Shown: in pieces, positions 35,468 through 44,008 of the stretch
How the letters are laid out: each line of letters begins with the position of its first letter
Position numbering within the stretch: the first letter of the stretch is position 1
Origin: Streptomyces sp. NBC_01216
GTDB taxonomy: Bacteria; Actinomycetota; Actinomycetes; Streptomycetales; Streptomycetaceae
Length of the DNA stretch: 64,000 nucleotides
Assembly (NCBI RefSeq): GCF_035994945.1
Contig: NZ_CP108677.1
Span: 2,170,001-2,234,000 of the forward strand
Reading direction: 5' to 3'
Notes under the pieces: model-generated
What the model was told of the DNA's origin: nothing
Seen by the model: only the letters and a program-made list of their open reading frames with translations
Databases searched by the model: none
Made by a program: the position numbers and the translations under genes

Positions 35468-35503
35468 CCCCGTGAACCCCGTGAACCCCGTGAACCCCGT
35501 GAA
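35468..35503. repeat. Four perfect 9-bp direct repeats before the exporter gene
   Basis: CCCCGTGAA occurs four times head to tail, ending just before the AAAGGAAAC ribosome site of the MFS gene (start 35513). It lies in the 5' leader between two divergent genes. It may be slippage-prone DNA tuning the spacing, or an iterated regulator site. Confidence 0.8.
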
Positions 35504-35512
35504 AGGAAACTC

Positions 35513-36982
35513 ATGACCAGCACCCACGGCACGGCCGCCGCCCGGCCGCCGCTTCTCCTGCTGTGCTCCGCGCAGTTCATGCTCGTCCTCGACTTCGCCA
35601 TCGTGAACGTGGCGCTGGGCGCCATGCAGCGCGACCTCGGATTCACCGCCGGCGGACTCCAGTGGGTCGTCGGCGCCTACGCGCTCTTCTACGGCGGCTT
35701 CCTGCTGCTCGGCGGGCGTGCCGGTGACGTGTTCGGCCGCAAGCGGATGTTCGTGACCGGCCTGGGCGTCTTCACGCTCGCCTCGCTCGTCGGCGGCCTC
35801 GCCACCGAACCATGGCTCCTCGTCCTGGCGCGCGCGGTCCAGGGCCTGTCGGCCGCGGCCGTCTCCCCGGCGGTCCTGGCGATGATCGCCGGCGGCTTCC
35901 CCGAGGGTCCCGAGCGCGTGAAGGCGATGGGCATCTTCGGCGCGGTCTCCTCGGCCGGCTTCACCGGCGGTGTGGTGGCCGGCGGTCTGCTCACCGAGTA
36001 CCTCACCTGGCGTGCGGTCATGCTGGTCAACGTGCCCGTCGGCATCGTGCTCGTGGCGCTGGCCGCCCGCCGGCTCGTCGCGGACCACCGCGCCACCCGC
36101 TCCGCCTCGCTGGACCTGCCCGGCGCGGTGCTCGTCACCTCGGCGATGTGCGCCCTCACCTACGGGCTGACCATGGCCTCCGACCGCGGCTGGGGCTCGA
36201 CGCCGGTCCTCACCTCGCTGATCGGCGGCGCGGTCCTGCTGCTCGTCTTCCTGGTCGTGCAGACCAAGGTCTCCGAGCCGCTGGTGCCGCTGTCGATCTT
36301 CCGCAACCGCGCGCTCTCCTCGGGCAACGGGATCGCGTTCCTGTCCGGTGGCGTGATGTCGGTGTCGACCTTCTGCATCACCATGTACATGCAGCAGGTG
36401 CTCGGGTACTCCCCCCTCAAGGCGAGCATGGGCTTCTTCCCTCAGGCATTCGTGGTGTTCCTGGCGAGCCTGCCGGTCGTCAAGCTCACTCACCGGCTCG
36501 GCGCCCGCACGGTCCTGATCATCGGCGGAGTGCTGCTGGCCCTCGGTTCGGGCCTGCTGGCCCAGGTCACCGCGGACAGCTCCTACGCGCTGGGCGTGCT
36601 GCCCGGCGGTGTGCTGATCGGTCTCGGTGTCACGGTCATGATGATCTCCACCGCCATCGCCGGCACCAGCGGCGTCAGCGGACCGCAGATGGGTCTGGCC
36701 TCCGGTCTGTTCAACTCCAGCCGCCAGCTCGGCGTCGGTCTCTGCCTCGCTCTCGGCGTGGCCATCGCCGGTGTCGCGCACGGCGCCGGCGCGAAGATCC
36801 CGGTGAGCGGCTTCCAGGACGCCTTCTGGTTCACCACCGCCATCTCCGCGGCCATCGTCGTGGTGTCGGTCTTCGGGCTGCGGCGCACGGCCGTGGCCTC
36901 GGCCGCGACCGCCGCGCCGGCCGCCGGCGGGGAGCAGAAGGCCCCGGTCGCCGCGAACGGCGCCACGGCCGCGGCCCAGTAG
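35513..36982 (+). CDS. DHA2-family (EmrB/QacA, 14-TM) drug exporter
   Basis: 489 residues with about 14 hydrophobic segments. Motif A (GGRAGDVFGRKRMF) follows helix 2, motif C-like GAVSSAGFTGGVVAGGLLTEYLTWR follows in helix 5, and DFAIVNVALGAMQ (motif D1) is in helix 1. A proton-driven antiporter in the cytoplasmic membrane, likely exporting or giving self-resistance to a product of the flanking clusters. Divergent from the CGNR regulator. Terminator-like hairpins follow it. Confidence 0.9.
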   Translation: MTSTHGTAAARPPLLLLCSAQFMLVLDFAIVNVALGAMQRDLGFTAGGLQWVVGAYALFYGGFLLLGGRAGDVFGRKRMFVTGLGVFTLASLVGGLATEPWLLVLARAVQGLSAAAVSPAVLAMIAGGFPEGPERVKAMGIFGAVSSAGFTGGVVAGGLLTEYLTWRAVMLVNVPVGIVLVALAARRLVADHRATRSASLDLPGAVLVTSAMCALTYGLTMASDRGWGSTPVLTSLIGGAVLLLVFLVVQTKVSEPLVPLSIFRNRALSSGNGIAFLSGGVMSVSTFCITMYMQQVLGYSPLKASMGFFPQAFVVFLASLPVVKLTHRLGARTVLIIGGVLLALGSGLLAQVTADSSYALGVLPGGVLIGLGVTVMMISTAIAGTSGVSGPQMGLASGLFNSSRQLGVGLCLALGVAIAGVAHGAGAKIPVSGFQDAFWFTTAISAAIVVVSVFGLRRTAVASAATAAPAAGGEQKAPVAANGATAAAQ

Positions 36983-37001
36983 GTCCCCGCTGTCGATGCC
37001 G

Positions 37002-37074
37002 GCGGCCGGCCCCGGAGCGACGGGGCCGGCCGCCGCATCGCATCCCCACGACCGGGACCGGCAGCCGGTCCCGG
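37002..37074 (+). terminator. Two stem-loops after the exporter gene
   Basis: A 13-bp perfect stem (37002-37014 with 37021-37033, GCGGCCGGCCCCG) and a 10-bp perfect stem (37052-37061 with 37065-37074, CCGGGACCGG) follow the MFS stop. The stretch to 37180 is a Pro/Thr-like low-complexity spacer (CCCCAC and ACGACC runs) leading to the GAGGAG site of the next gene. Confidence 0.6.
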
Positions 37075-37182
37075 CACCACGACCCGCACGACCCGCACGG
37101 CCGGCACGGACCCACGGCCCCACAAGCCCCACCGACTCCACCGGCCCCACAAGCACCACGAACATCACGAGAGGAGCAGGCG

Positions 37183-38412
37183 ATGACACACGTACTCGTC
37201 GCGGGCGGAGGGATCGGCGGGCTCGCCGCCGCTCTGGCGCAGGCCCGCGCAGGCCACCGAGTGACGGTCCTGGAGGGCCGGGCGGAGTTCTCGGAGATCG
37301 GCGCGGGCATCCAGCTGGCGCCCAACGCCTTCCACGCGCTCGGCGCACTGGGGGTGCGCGAGGCGGTGGCCGGGCGGGCCGACTTCATCGACGAACTGCG
37401 CTTCCTGGACGGCACCTCCGGACGAAAGGTCGCCGCCATGGAGCTGACCGGGGCCTACCGGGGCAGGTTCGGCGGCCCCTACGCCGTGGTCCACCGCGGC
37501 GATCTGCACCGGGCCCTGCTCGACGGCTGCCGGGACGCCGGGGTGCGGCTGCTGGCGGGTCACCGGGTGGCCGGCTACCGGCAGGCCCGGGACCGGGTGA
37601 CGGCGCTGACCGACAGCGGGCGGCGCTTCGCCGCCGACGTGCTGCTGGGCGCGGACGGACTGCGCTCGGCGGTCCGGGCCCAGCTCGTCGGCGACGGCGG
37701 CCCCCGTATATCGGGACACACCATCTACCGTTCCGTGATCCCGATGTCAGAGGTCCCCGAGGAGCTGCGGTCGAAGTCCGTCACCCTCTGGGCGGGCCCC
37801 GGCTGGCACTTCGTGCACTACCCGATCGGTGGCGGCGCGTTCCTCAACCTCGCCGCGACCCGCGACGACGGCGCCGCGCGGGAGATCACCGGCGTCCCGG
37901 CGGACCGCGCTCATGTCCTGGGCGAGTTCCCCGGACTGTGCGCCGGGGCCCGGCGCCTCCTGGAGCTGGGCCGGGACTGGCGCATCTGGGTGTTGTGCGA
38001 CCGCGATCCGGTGGACGGCTGGGTGGACGACCGGGTGGCGCTGCTCGGCGACGCCGCCCATCCGATGCTGCAGTACGCCGCGCAGGGCGCCTGCATGGCC
38101 CTGGAGGACGCGGTGGTGCTGGGCGGGCTGCTGCGCTGCCCGCCCGGAGAGCTTCCGGCGCGCCTGACCGAGTACAACGCGCTGCGTCGCGGCCGTACCG
38201 CGCGGACGACCCTGACCGCGCGGGAGATGGGCGAGCGGCTCTACCACGCGGCGGGCGCGGAACGACCGGCGCGGAACGCACTGCTGGCGGGGCTCTCCGC
38301 CGACGGACTGCGTGACGCGGTGGCCTGGCTGCACGGCTCCACCTCGTTCACCGAGGCCGCAGAAGCCCCCGGGGTCACCGGGAGGGCGCTCGCGGTGGCC
38401 GAGGTGCCGTGA
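37183..38412 (+). CDS. FAD-dependent aromatic hydroxylase (salicylate hydroxylase-like)
   Basis: 409 residues from ATG 37183 (AGAGGAG upstream). Class A flavoprotein monooxygenase motifs: GGGIGGLAAALAQARAGH (FAD), LLGADGLRSAVR (DG motif) and VALLGDAAHPMLQYAAQGACMALEDA (GD motif). It would hydroxylate an aromatic ring with NAD(P)H and O2. Nearby pathways supply salicylate and 3-hydroxyanthranilate, so modification of one of these or of the final benzoxazole is plausible but not shown. Its 3' end overlaps the convergent WYL regulator by 172 bases. Confidence 0.88.
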   Translation: MTHVLVAGGGIGGLAAALAQARAGHRVTVLEGRAEFSEIGAGIQLAPNAFHALGALGVREAVAGRADFIDELRFLDGTSGRKVAAMELTGAYRGRFGGPYAVVHRGDLHRALLDGCRDAGVRLLAGHRVAGYRQARDRVTALTDSGRRFAADVLLGADGLRSAVRAQLVGDGGPRISGHTIYRSVIPMSEVPEELRSKSVTLWAGPGWHFVHYPIGGGAFLNLAATRDDGAAREITGVPADRAHVLGEFPGLCAGARRLLELGRDWRIWVLCDRDPVDGWVDDRVALLGDAAHPMLQYAAQGACMALEDAVVLGGLLRCPPGELPARLTEYNALRRGRTARTTLTAREMGERLYHAAGAERPARNALLAGLSADGLRDAVAWLHGSTSFTEAAEAPGVTGRALAVAEVP

Positions 38413-39434
38413 CCCTCGGCTCCGCCCGCGCGCCGGACGACGACCGCCGTACCCGCTCCGCCGGGGTGCGGCGGTCCGTGCTGTCGGCCCACACTCGCGT
38501 ACCGCCCGGCGAGTTCGGCGCCTATCCGCGCCAGCTCGGCGCGCACGGAGCCGGGTTCGAGCACCTCGACAAGGGCACCCCAGCCGGCCAGGTTGCGGGC
38601 GACGTCCAGCGGTGTCGGCGCGGCGAGCCGGACGCGCGCCCGGCCGTCGGGATGGGTGCCGTCGGGATGGCAGTGGCGGCCGAACCGGTCGCGCAGCACC
38701 TTCAGGTACCGCTCCTCGACGAGGACGGTCGCCCAGGTGCGCGAGCGTCGCTCCTCCACGTCGCCGACGACCTCCCGCCACGCCTCGGCGAGCGCGAAGC
38801 CGTCCGGGCGCGCGGCCCGCTCGCCGGTCGGCTCGGCCGATCCGATCCGGTCGACCCGGAAGGTCCGCCGGCCCCGCTCGGTACCGGCGACGAGATACCA
38901 GGTGTCGTCCTTGTCGACCAGGCCCCAGGGGTCGACGATCCGCTCGGTCGTCTCCCGCGCGCCGTCGGTGTACGTCAGCCGGACCCGGTACCGGCGGATC
39001 ACGGCCGCCTGGAGCCGGTCGACCATCGCGGGCCGGCCGCGGTCGCGCTCGCCCCACGGGGTGGGGTCGACCATGGTCGCGTCGGCGGCGGCCTCGGCGT
39101 CGGCGCGGAAGGTCGGCGGCAGCGCCCGCAGGAGTTTACGCAGCGCGGCCCTGGCCTCGGCGGAGACCGCCGCGGCCGGTCCGACGAGCAGGAACAGCGC
39201 CTCGGCCTCGCCGGCGGACAGTCCGGTCAGATCGGTGCGCGCCCCGCCGACCAGCGCCCAGCCGCCACCGCGGCCGGGTTGCGGGTACACCGGTATGCCG
39301 GCCGCGGCCATCGCCTCCAGGTCGCGGCGGGCGGTGGCCACGGACACCTCGAGCTCGCCGGCCAGCTCGGCGGCGGTGACCCGGCCCCGTCGCTGCAGGA
39401 GCAGGAGGCCGGCGACGAGTCGGTCAGCGCGCAT
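38241..39434 (-). CDS. HTH/WYL-domain transcriptional regulator
   Basis: 397 residues. An N-terminal DeoR-like helix-turn-helix (RVTAAELAGELEVSVATARRDLEAM) is followed by a WYL domain (YRVRLTYTDGARETTERIVDPWGL, TWYLVAGTERGRRTFRVDRI) and its C-terminal extension. The family part ends near residue 320. The last 75 residues are low-complexity and read antisense through the end of the FAD-hydroxylase gene. It is divergent from the VOC gene, which starts 90 bases away and has a small A/T-richer gap (CTCACTTGGTGAGCACTTT) that could hold its operator. Confidence 0.85.
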   Translation of the reverse strand: MRADRLVAGLLLLQRRGRVTAAELAGELEVSVATARRDLEAMAAAGIPVYPQPGRGGGWALVGGARTDLTGLSAGEAEALFLLVGPAAAVSAEARAALRKLLRALPPTFRADAEAAADATMVDPTPWGERDRGRPAMVDRLQAAVIRRYRVRLTYTDGARETTERIVDPWGLVDKDDTWYLVAGTERGRRTFRVDRIGSAEPTGERAARPDGFALAEAWREVVGDVEERRSRTWATVLVEERYLKVLRDRFGRHCHPDGTHPDGRARVRLAAPTPLDVARNLAGWGALVEVLEPGSVRAELARIGAELAGRYASVGRQHGPPHPGGAGTAVVVRRAGGAEGHGTSATASALPVTPGASAASVNEVEPCSQATASRSPSAESPASSAFRAGRSAPAAW

Positions 39435-39439
39435 GTTTC

Positions 39440-39524
39440 CAGCCTCTCTCGTAAAGTGCTCACTTGGTGAGCACTTTGGGTCGGAGGATGGTCACGGTTA
39501 CGGAACGAAGGAAGGAACCACCCC
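39440..39524. promoter_or_regulatory. Divergent promoter with inverted repeat, WYL regulator / VOC gene
   Basis: The gap contains AAAGTGCTCACTTGGTGAGCACTTT (39454-39478): AAAGTGCTCAC and GTGAGCACTTT are perfect 11-bp arms around TTG. This is an ideal dimeric-regulator operator between the divergent WYL and VOC genes and is probably the site for the WYL protein. Confidence 0.75.
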
Positions 39525-39932
39525 ATGCTGCGAGGACTTGCCACCGTCAACTTCTATGCGGACGACGTGGAAGCAGCCAAGAAGTGGTACGCGCAACTGC
39601 TCGGCGTCGAGCCGTACTTCGAGCGTCCGGGCGACGGCGAGCCGGCCGTCTACTACGAGTTCAGGATCGGTGACCACCAGACCGAACTCGGCCTGATCGA
39701 CCGCCGCTACGCGCCTCCGGGCCTGCCCGAGACCCCCGGCGGGGCGATCGGCCACTGGCACGTCGACGACGTGGAGGCCACCCTCGAACGGCTGCTGGCG
39801 ATGGGAGCCACGCCGTACACGCCGCTGACCGAGTACGGCCCCGGCTTCGTGACCGCGTCCGTGACGGACCCCTTCGGCAACGTCCTGGGCATCATGTACA
39901 ACGAGCACTACCTGTCGATGTTGAGCGCCTGA
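39525..39932 (+). CDS. VOC (glyoxalase/bleomycin-resistance fold) protein
   Basis: 135 residues. Paired beta-alpha-beta-beta-beta units are visible (TVNFYADDVEAAKKWYAQLLG; GHWHVDDVEATLERLLAMGA), ending TDPFGNVLGIMYN. Possible metal ligands are the His of GHWHVDD and the Glu of YYEFRIG. Members are dioxygenases, isomerases or drug-binding resistance proteins; none can be chosen here. Start follows GAAGGAA. It is regulated, probably, by the divergent WYL gene. Confidence 0.85.
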   Translation: MLRGLATVNFYADDVEAAKKWYAQLLGVEPYFERPGDGEPAVYYEFRIGDHQTELGLIDRRYAPPGLPETPGGAIGHWHVDDVEATLERLLAMGATPYTPLTEYGPGFVTASVTDPFGNVLGIMYNEHYLSMLSA

Positions 39933-39985
39933 CCGTCCTCGGGCCCGTGTCACGCCGCCGCGCGCGCCGGCACCCGCGCGCACGG

Positions 39986-40019
39986 CGGTGGCCCCCACGT
40001 CGATCCGTGGGGGCCACCG
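39986..40019. terminator. Convergent terminator between VOC and NRPS genes
   Basis: A 14-bp perfect stem (CGGTGGCCCCCACG with its complement) and a six-base loop (TCGATC) lie between the VOC gene (plus) and the NRPS operon end (minus). Confidence 0.75.
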
Positions 40020-40028
40020 TCACGCGTG

Positions 40029-40105
40029 GCGCCCGCCTTCCGGCCAGAGGTCATCCGGCGGGCTCTCGGAGCCTGCCGGATGGCCTTCGGCCGGAAGGCG
40101 GGCGC
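40029..40105. repeat. 77-bp compound palindrome
   Basis: Outer arms GCGCCCGCCTTCCGGCC (40029-40045) and 40089-40105 are exact complements. Inside, CATCCGGCGGGCTC and GAGCCTGCCGGATG form a second, nearly perfect stem. The inner left arm (40041-40067) recurs with one mismatch at 40207-40233, across the NRPS stop codon. Confidence 0.7.
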
Positions 40106-40206
40106 GGCATGGTGCGTGCGACTCCAAGGCGCCGGGAGGTCCTCGTAGCGGAGCTACTCGGACGTGTCGGCGACGCGGGAAGCGTGCGTGCCAGGTCGTG
40201 GCCGCC

Positions 40207-40233
40207 CGGCCAGAGGTGATCCGGCGGGCTCTC
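40207..40233. repeat. Second copy of a 27-bp element at the NRPS stop
   Basis: 26 of 27 bases match 40041-40067 (CGGCCAGAGGT, then C or G, then ATCCGGCGGGCTCTC). A more diverged relative (CCAGAGGTCACCCGACAGG) sits at 47844-47870 at the stop of the SDR gene. The 101 bases between the copies show no gene. Confidence 0.65.
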
Positions 40234-42592
40234 AGACGGCCACGTCCTTGCGGCCGACCAGCGCGGCCATCTTCTGGACGGTCGGTTCGTCGAAGAGGTC
40301 GACCAGTTCCAGTTCGACGCCGTGCTCCTCGCGGACCAGTTCGGTCAGCCGGGCCGCGCGCAGCGAGTCGCCGCCGAGGTCGAAGAAGTTGTCCAGGACC
40401 CCGACGCCGTCCAGTTCGAGGACCTTCGTCCACAGGCCGTGCAGCGACTTCTCGAGCGGGTCGGCGGGGGCCTGGTAGGCGGTGTCGACGTCGGGGCGGG
40501 AGCGCGGCGGCTCGGGCAGCGCGGCGCGGTCGATCTTGCCGTTGGTGCTGGTGGGCAGGCCGCCGACGACATAGGCCGCGGGGACCATGAAGGACGGCAG
40601 TCGTCGGCCGAGGCCGCGGCGGATCTCGCGCACCGAGGGCGTGGCGCCGGTGTCGGGCTCGATGTAGGCGGTCAGCTGCACGTCGCCCTGGCCGTCCTGG
40701 CGGGCGAGGACGGCGGCCTGCTGGACGCCGGGGAGGGTGGTGAGGACGACCTCGATCTCGCCGAGGTGGACGCGGTTGCCGCGCACCTTGACCTGGTTGT
40801 CGGTGCGGCCGACGATCTCGATGCTGCCGTCGGGCCAGTATCGGGCGAGGTCGCCGGTGCGGTACATGACCGGGTGCCGGGCGGGGTCGATCGGGTTGGT
40901 GATCCATTTCTCGGCGGTGGCCTGCGGCCGGCCGAGGTAGCCGGCCGAGAGGCTGACGCCGGCGATGCAGAGCTCGCCGACCAGACCGGGCGGCAACGGG
41001 CGGAGGTCCTCGTCGAGGACGTAGATGGTGACGTTGGTGGTGGGCCGGCCGATGGGCGGCAGCCTGCGGGCCCGGCCTTCCTCGCCGAGCCGCTCGCCCA
41101 TCTCGCTGATGTCGCAGCTGGCGACGACGGTCGCCTCCGCGGAGCCGTAGAGGTTGATCAGCCGGAACGGCAGCCCGGCCGGCGGCCAGGACTGGATGCG
41201 CTCGCCGCAGACCCGGATGTTCTCCAGCGGGGTGTCCTCGGGCCATTCCAGCCGCCACAGGCGTTCGGCCATCGGCTTCATCAGGAGGGTGGTGGTGATG
41301 CCCTCGCGCAGGAACCACTCCTGGAGGCGGTACTCGGAGGCGACGACGGAGACGTCGGGGATGTGCACGGTGCCGCCGACGGCGAGGACCGGGAAGCACT
41401 CGACCTCGATCATCCCGTAGCCGGGGGCCGCGAGCCAGGTGCCCTGCGAGTCGCTGCTCATGCCGCACAGCCCGGCCATGCTGTGGATCAGGTTGCGGGC
41501 GGCGCCGAAGCGGACCATGACGGCCTTGGGGGCGCCGGTGGAGCCGGAGGTGTAGCAGATGTGGATGAGGTCGTCGGCGCCGACGGGTTCGCTGACCTCG
41601 GTGACCGGCTCGGTGTGCCAGTCGTCGGTGTCCAGCGCGAGGACCGGGGCGAGGCCCTCGACCTTGGACTCGTGGGCGGCCAGCGTCAGCACGGCGGCGG
41701 CGGACGCGTCCTCGATCATGTAGCGGATGCGGTCGGCCGGGAAGTCGCTGTCCAGCAGGATCGCCGCGCAGGCCAGCTTGAAACAGGCGAGCTGGGCGAT
41801 CAGGCTCTCGGCACCGCGCGGGAAGCAGACGCCGATCCGGTCGCCGGGCCGTACGCCGCGCGCGGTCAGCCGGTGGGCGAGCTGGTTGGCCCGCTCGTCC
41901 AGCTCGCGGTAGGTCAGCCGGGCGCCGGGCAGGATCACGGCGAGGGCGTCGGGAGTGCTCCGGGCGTGTGCGGCGACCCGCTCGTGGAACCAGGGTTCCG
42001 GCACCGGTCCCGCGGTGTCGTTCCACTCCACCAGCGTGCGGTGGGTCTCCTCCGGCGTGAGCAGGGCGATGTCCCGCACGGTGCCCTCGGGTGCGGCGCT
42101 CAGCGCGGCGAGCACCCGCTCCAGGTGGCGGGCGTACTGGAGTGCCGCCTGCTCGTCGAACTCCTCACTGTCGAGAGCCAGTTCGAAGGAACCCTCGGCA
42201 GGCTGGACGGAGAGGGTCAGGGCGGCGGGTGCGGGACCGGCGGGCAGGGCCGCGGTGGTGACGGCGGCGTGCGCGGGGCGCCCTGACGGGACCTCGGCGG
42301 CGTCGGCGACGACGGCTTCGGCCGCGGCGCGCAGGAGCCGGGCCGCCGTGGTGTCGCCGGTCACCCGTATCGCGGCGGCCTGGCCGGAGCCGGACTGTCG
42401 CAGGCGTCCGATCAGCAGTTCCGTCTCACCCGTGTAGCGGTGTACGAGCGCGGCCAGGGCGGCCGTCGCGTACTCCTCGGGGTGGGCCGCGGCGGGGGCG
42501 GGGACGGCGAGGGTGTGTCGGTGCGGGGTGGCGGTCCGCGCGCCGTCGAGAACGCGGGCCAGGGGCAGGGTGGAACTCGTGTTGACTGCCAC
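40232..42592 (-). CDS. NRPS module: truncated condensation domain, adenylation, carrier
   Basis: 786 residues from GTG 42592, chosen because GAGAGGAATC precedes it; GTG 42619 would add nine residues with a poorer site. Residues 1-180 resemble the C-terminal half of a condensation domain but lack HHxxxDG, so no condensation activity is expected. The adenylation domain has LTYRELDERANQLAHRL, CYTSGSTGAPKAVMV, INLYGSAEATV, MYRTGDLARYWPDG, GRTDNQVKVRGNRVHLGEIE and NGKIDRAALPEP. The carrier domain has FFDLGGDSLRAARL with the phosphopantetheine Ser. It loads one amino or aryl acid as a thioester; specificity cannot be read reliably. Last gene of the benzoxazole-like operon. It may attach an amino acid to the aryl product or use the carrier-derived amino acid from the opposite operon. 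Confidence 0.85.
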   Translation of the reverse strand: MAVNTSSTLPLARVLDGARTATPHRHTLAVPAPAAAHPEEYATAALAALVHRYTGETELLIGRLRQSGSGQAAAIRVTGDTTAARLLRAAAEAVVADAAEVPSGRPAHAAVTTAALPAGPAPAALTLSVQPAEGSFELALDSEEFDEQAALQYARHLERVLAALSAAPEGTVRDIALLTPEETHRTLVEWNDTAGPVPEPWFHERVAAHARSTPDALAVILPGARLTYRELDERANQLAHRLTARGVRPGDRIGVCFPRGAESLIAQLACFKLACAAILLDSDFPADRIRYMIEDASAAAVLTLAAHESKVEGLAPVLALDTDDWHTEPVTEVSEPVGADDLIHICYTSGSTGAPKAVMVRFGAARNLIHSMAGLCGMSSDSQGTWLAAPGYGMIEVECFPVLAVGGTVHIPDVSVVASEYRLQEWFLREGITTTLLMKPMAERLWRLEWPEDTPLENIRVCGERIQSWPPAGLPFRLINLYGSAEATVVASCDISEMGERLGEEGRARRLPPIGRPTTNVTIYVLDEDLRPLPPGLVGELCIAGVSLSAGYLGRPQATAEKWITNPIDPARHPVMYRTGDLARYWPDGSIEIVGRTDNQVKVRGNRVHLGEIEVVLTTLPGVQQAAVLARQDGQGDVQLTAYIEPDTGATPSVREIRRGLGRRLPSFMVPAAYVVGGLPTSTNGKIDRAALPEPPRSRPDVDTAYQAPADPLEKSLHGLWTKVLELDGVGVLDNFFDLGGDSLRAARLTELVREEHGVELELVDLFDEPTVQKMAALVGRKDVAV

Positions 42593-42850
42593 GGTGGTGA
42601 TTCCTCTCGGGATGTTCACGGCATCGGAAGGGGCACGTGGGGGCGCCGCCGGGGTGGGACGGGATCGGGCCGGTCCGGGTGCCGGACGGGCCGGCGGCGA
42701 AGGACCTGCGGCGAAGGACGCGCACGCGGTACGAAGCGGCGCGGGGGGCCGGGGACACCGGGGCGCCGGACGCGGAGGGGGTGCGCGCGGCGGTGGGGGC
42801 CGGTGGTGGGGGTCCCCGGCGGTCCGGGGTGGGCGGCGAGCGGGTGGGGG
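42593..42850. other. 258-base gap inside the operon
   Basis: GC-rich and low in complexity (GGGGGCC, GGCGGTGG runs) with no credible short gene. It may contain a secondary minus-strand promoter for the NRPS gene, since coupling seen elsewhere in the operon is broken here. Confidence 0.35.
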
Positions 42851-43957
42851 TCAGTGCCGGGTGGGGGCGGTCCGCGTCGCCCGGCGGGTGGCGACGGCGT
42901 CGGCGAGTCCCTCGATCATCCGGGCCGTCTGCTGCCAGTCCACACAGGCGTCGGTGACGCTCTGTCCGTACGTGAGCAGGTCGGTCCGGCCGATCCGCAG
43001 GTCCTGACGGCCGGCGGCCAGGAAGCTCTCGATCATGACACCGGCGACGCCCCGCTCCCCGGCGGCGATCCGCGCGGCGATGTCGTCGACGACCAGCGGC
43101 TGACGCTCGTGGTCCTTGTTGCTGTTGCCGTGGCTGGCGTCGACGACCAGCCGCTCGGACAGCCCGGCGGCGGTGAGCTGTGCCAGCACCTCGGCGACCG
43201 GCTCGGCCCCGTAGTTGGGCCCCTGGCTGCCGCCGCGCAGCACCACGTGGCCGTCGGGGTTGCCCTCGGTGCTGATCACGGCCGCCCGTCCGTCGTCGCC
43301 GATGCCCGGGTAGACGTGCGGGTGCGAGGCGGAGACGATCGCGTCGACCGCGTCCTCGACGCTGCCGCCGGTGGCGTTCTTGAAGCCGATCGGCATGCCG
43401 AGGCCGCTGGTGACCTGGCGGTGCACCTGGCTCTGGACGGTGCGGGCGCCGACGCAGCCCCAGGAGACCGCGTCGGACAGGTAGTGCGGGACCAGCGGGT
43501 CGAGGAACTCGCAGGCGACCGGCAGCCCGGTGCCGGCGATCTGGGCCATCAGGCCGCGGGCGAGGCGCAGCCCGCTGGGCAGGTCCTGCGAGCCGTCCAG
43601 CCGGGGGTCGCTGAGCAGGCCCTTCCAGCCGACCCGGGTGCGCGGCTTCTCGACGTACACGCGCATGACCACGAGGAGCCGGTCCTGGAGTTCGGCGGCG
43701 AGCGCGGAGAGCCGTTCGGCATAGGTGAGGGCGGCGTCCGGGTCGTGCACGGAGCACGGGCCCGAGATGACCAGCAGGCGGTCGTCCTGGCCGGACAGGA
43801 CCCGGGCGATCTCGCGGCGGGCTCTCTGGGTGGTCTTGCGGGCGAGCGGCGGGAGCGGGATCTCCTCGCGGAGCTCGGCGGGAGTGGGCAACCGGGCGGC
43901 GGCGGTGCCGGTGAAGGCCGTGGTGGGCGGGGTGGCCGGGGTGCGGACGATGCTCAT
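42851..43957 (-). CDS. Class I DAHP synthase
   Basis: 368 residues with AroG/F/H signatures: LLVISGPCSVHDPDAAL, VMRVYVEKPRTRVGWKG, ACEFLDPLVPHYLSDAVSWG, GFKNATGGSVEDAVDAI and VDASHGNSNKDHERQP. It condenses phosphoenolpyruvate with erythrose 4-phosphate to start the shikimate pathway. Streptomyces primary metabolism uses the unrelated class II enzyme, so a class I copy in a cluster raises flux to chorismate for secondary metabolism. Here both salicylate and 3-hydroxyanthranilate need chorismate. Confidence 0.93.
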   Translation of the reverse strand: MSIVRTPATPPTTAFTGTAAARLPTPAELREEIPLPPLARKTTQRARREIARVLSGQDDRLLVISGPCSVHDPDAALTYAERLSALAAELQDRLLVVMRVYVEKPRTRVGWKGLLSDPRLDGSQDLPSGLRLARGLMAQIAGTGLPVACEFLDPLVPHYLSDAVSWGCVGARTVQSQVHRQVTSGLGMPIGFKNATGGSVEDAVDAIVSASHPHVYPGIGDDGRAAVISTEGNPDGHVVLRGGSQGPNYGAEPVAEVLAQLTAAGLSERLVVDASHGNSNKDHERQPLVVDDIAARIAAGERGVAGVMIESFLAAGRQDLRIGRTDLLTYGQSVTDACVDWQQTARMIEGLADAVATRRATRTAPTRH

Positions 43958-44008
43958 CTGGGTGGGTCCCTTCGTGGGGCGGAAGTGGGTGCGGGCCGTG
44001 CGGGCGGG

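Noticed and set aside
35468-35503. CRISPR-like array
   Set aside because: Nine-base units are contiguous with no spacers and there are no cas genes.
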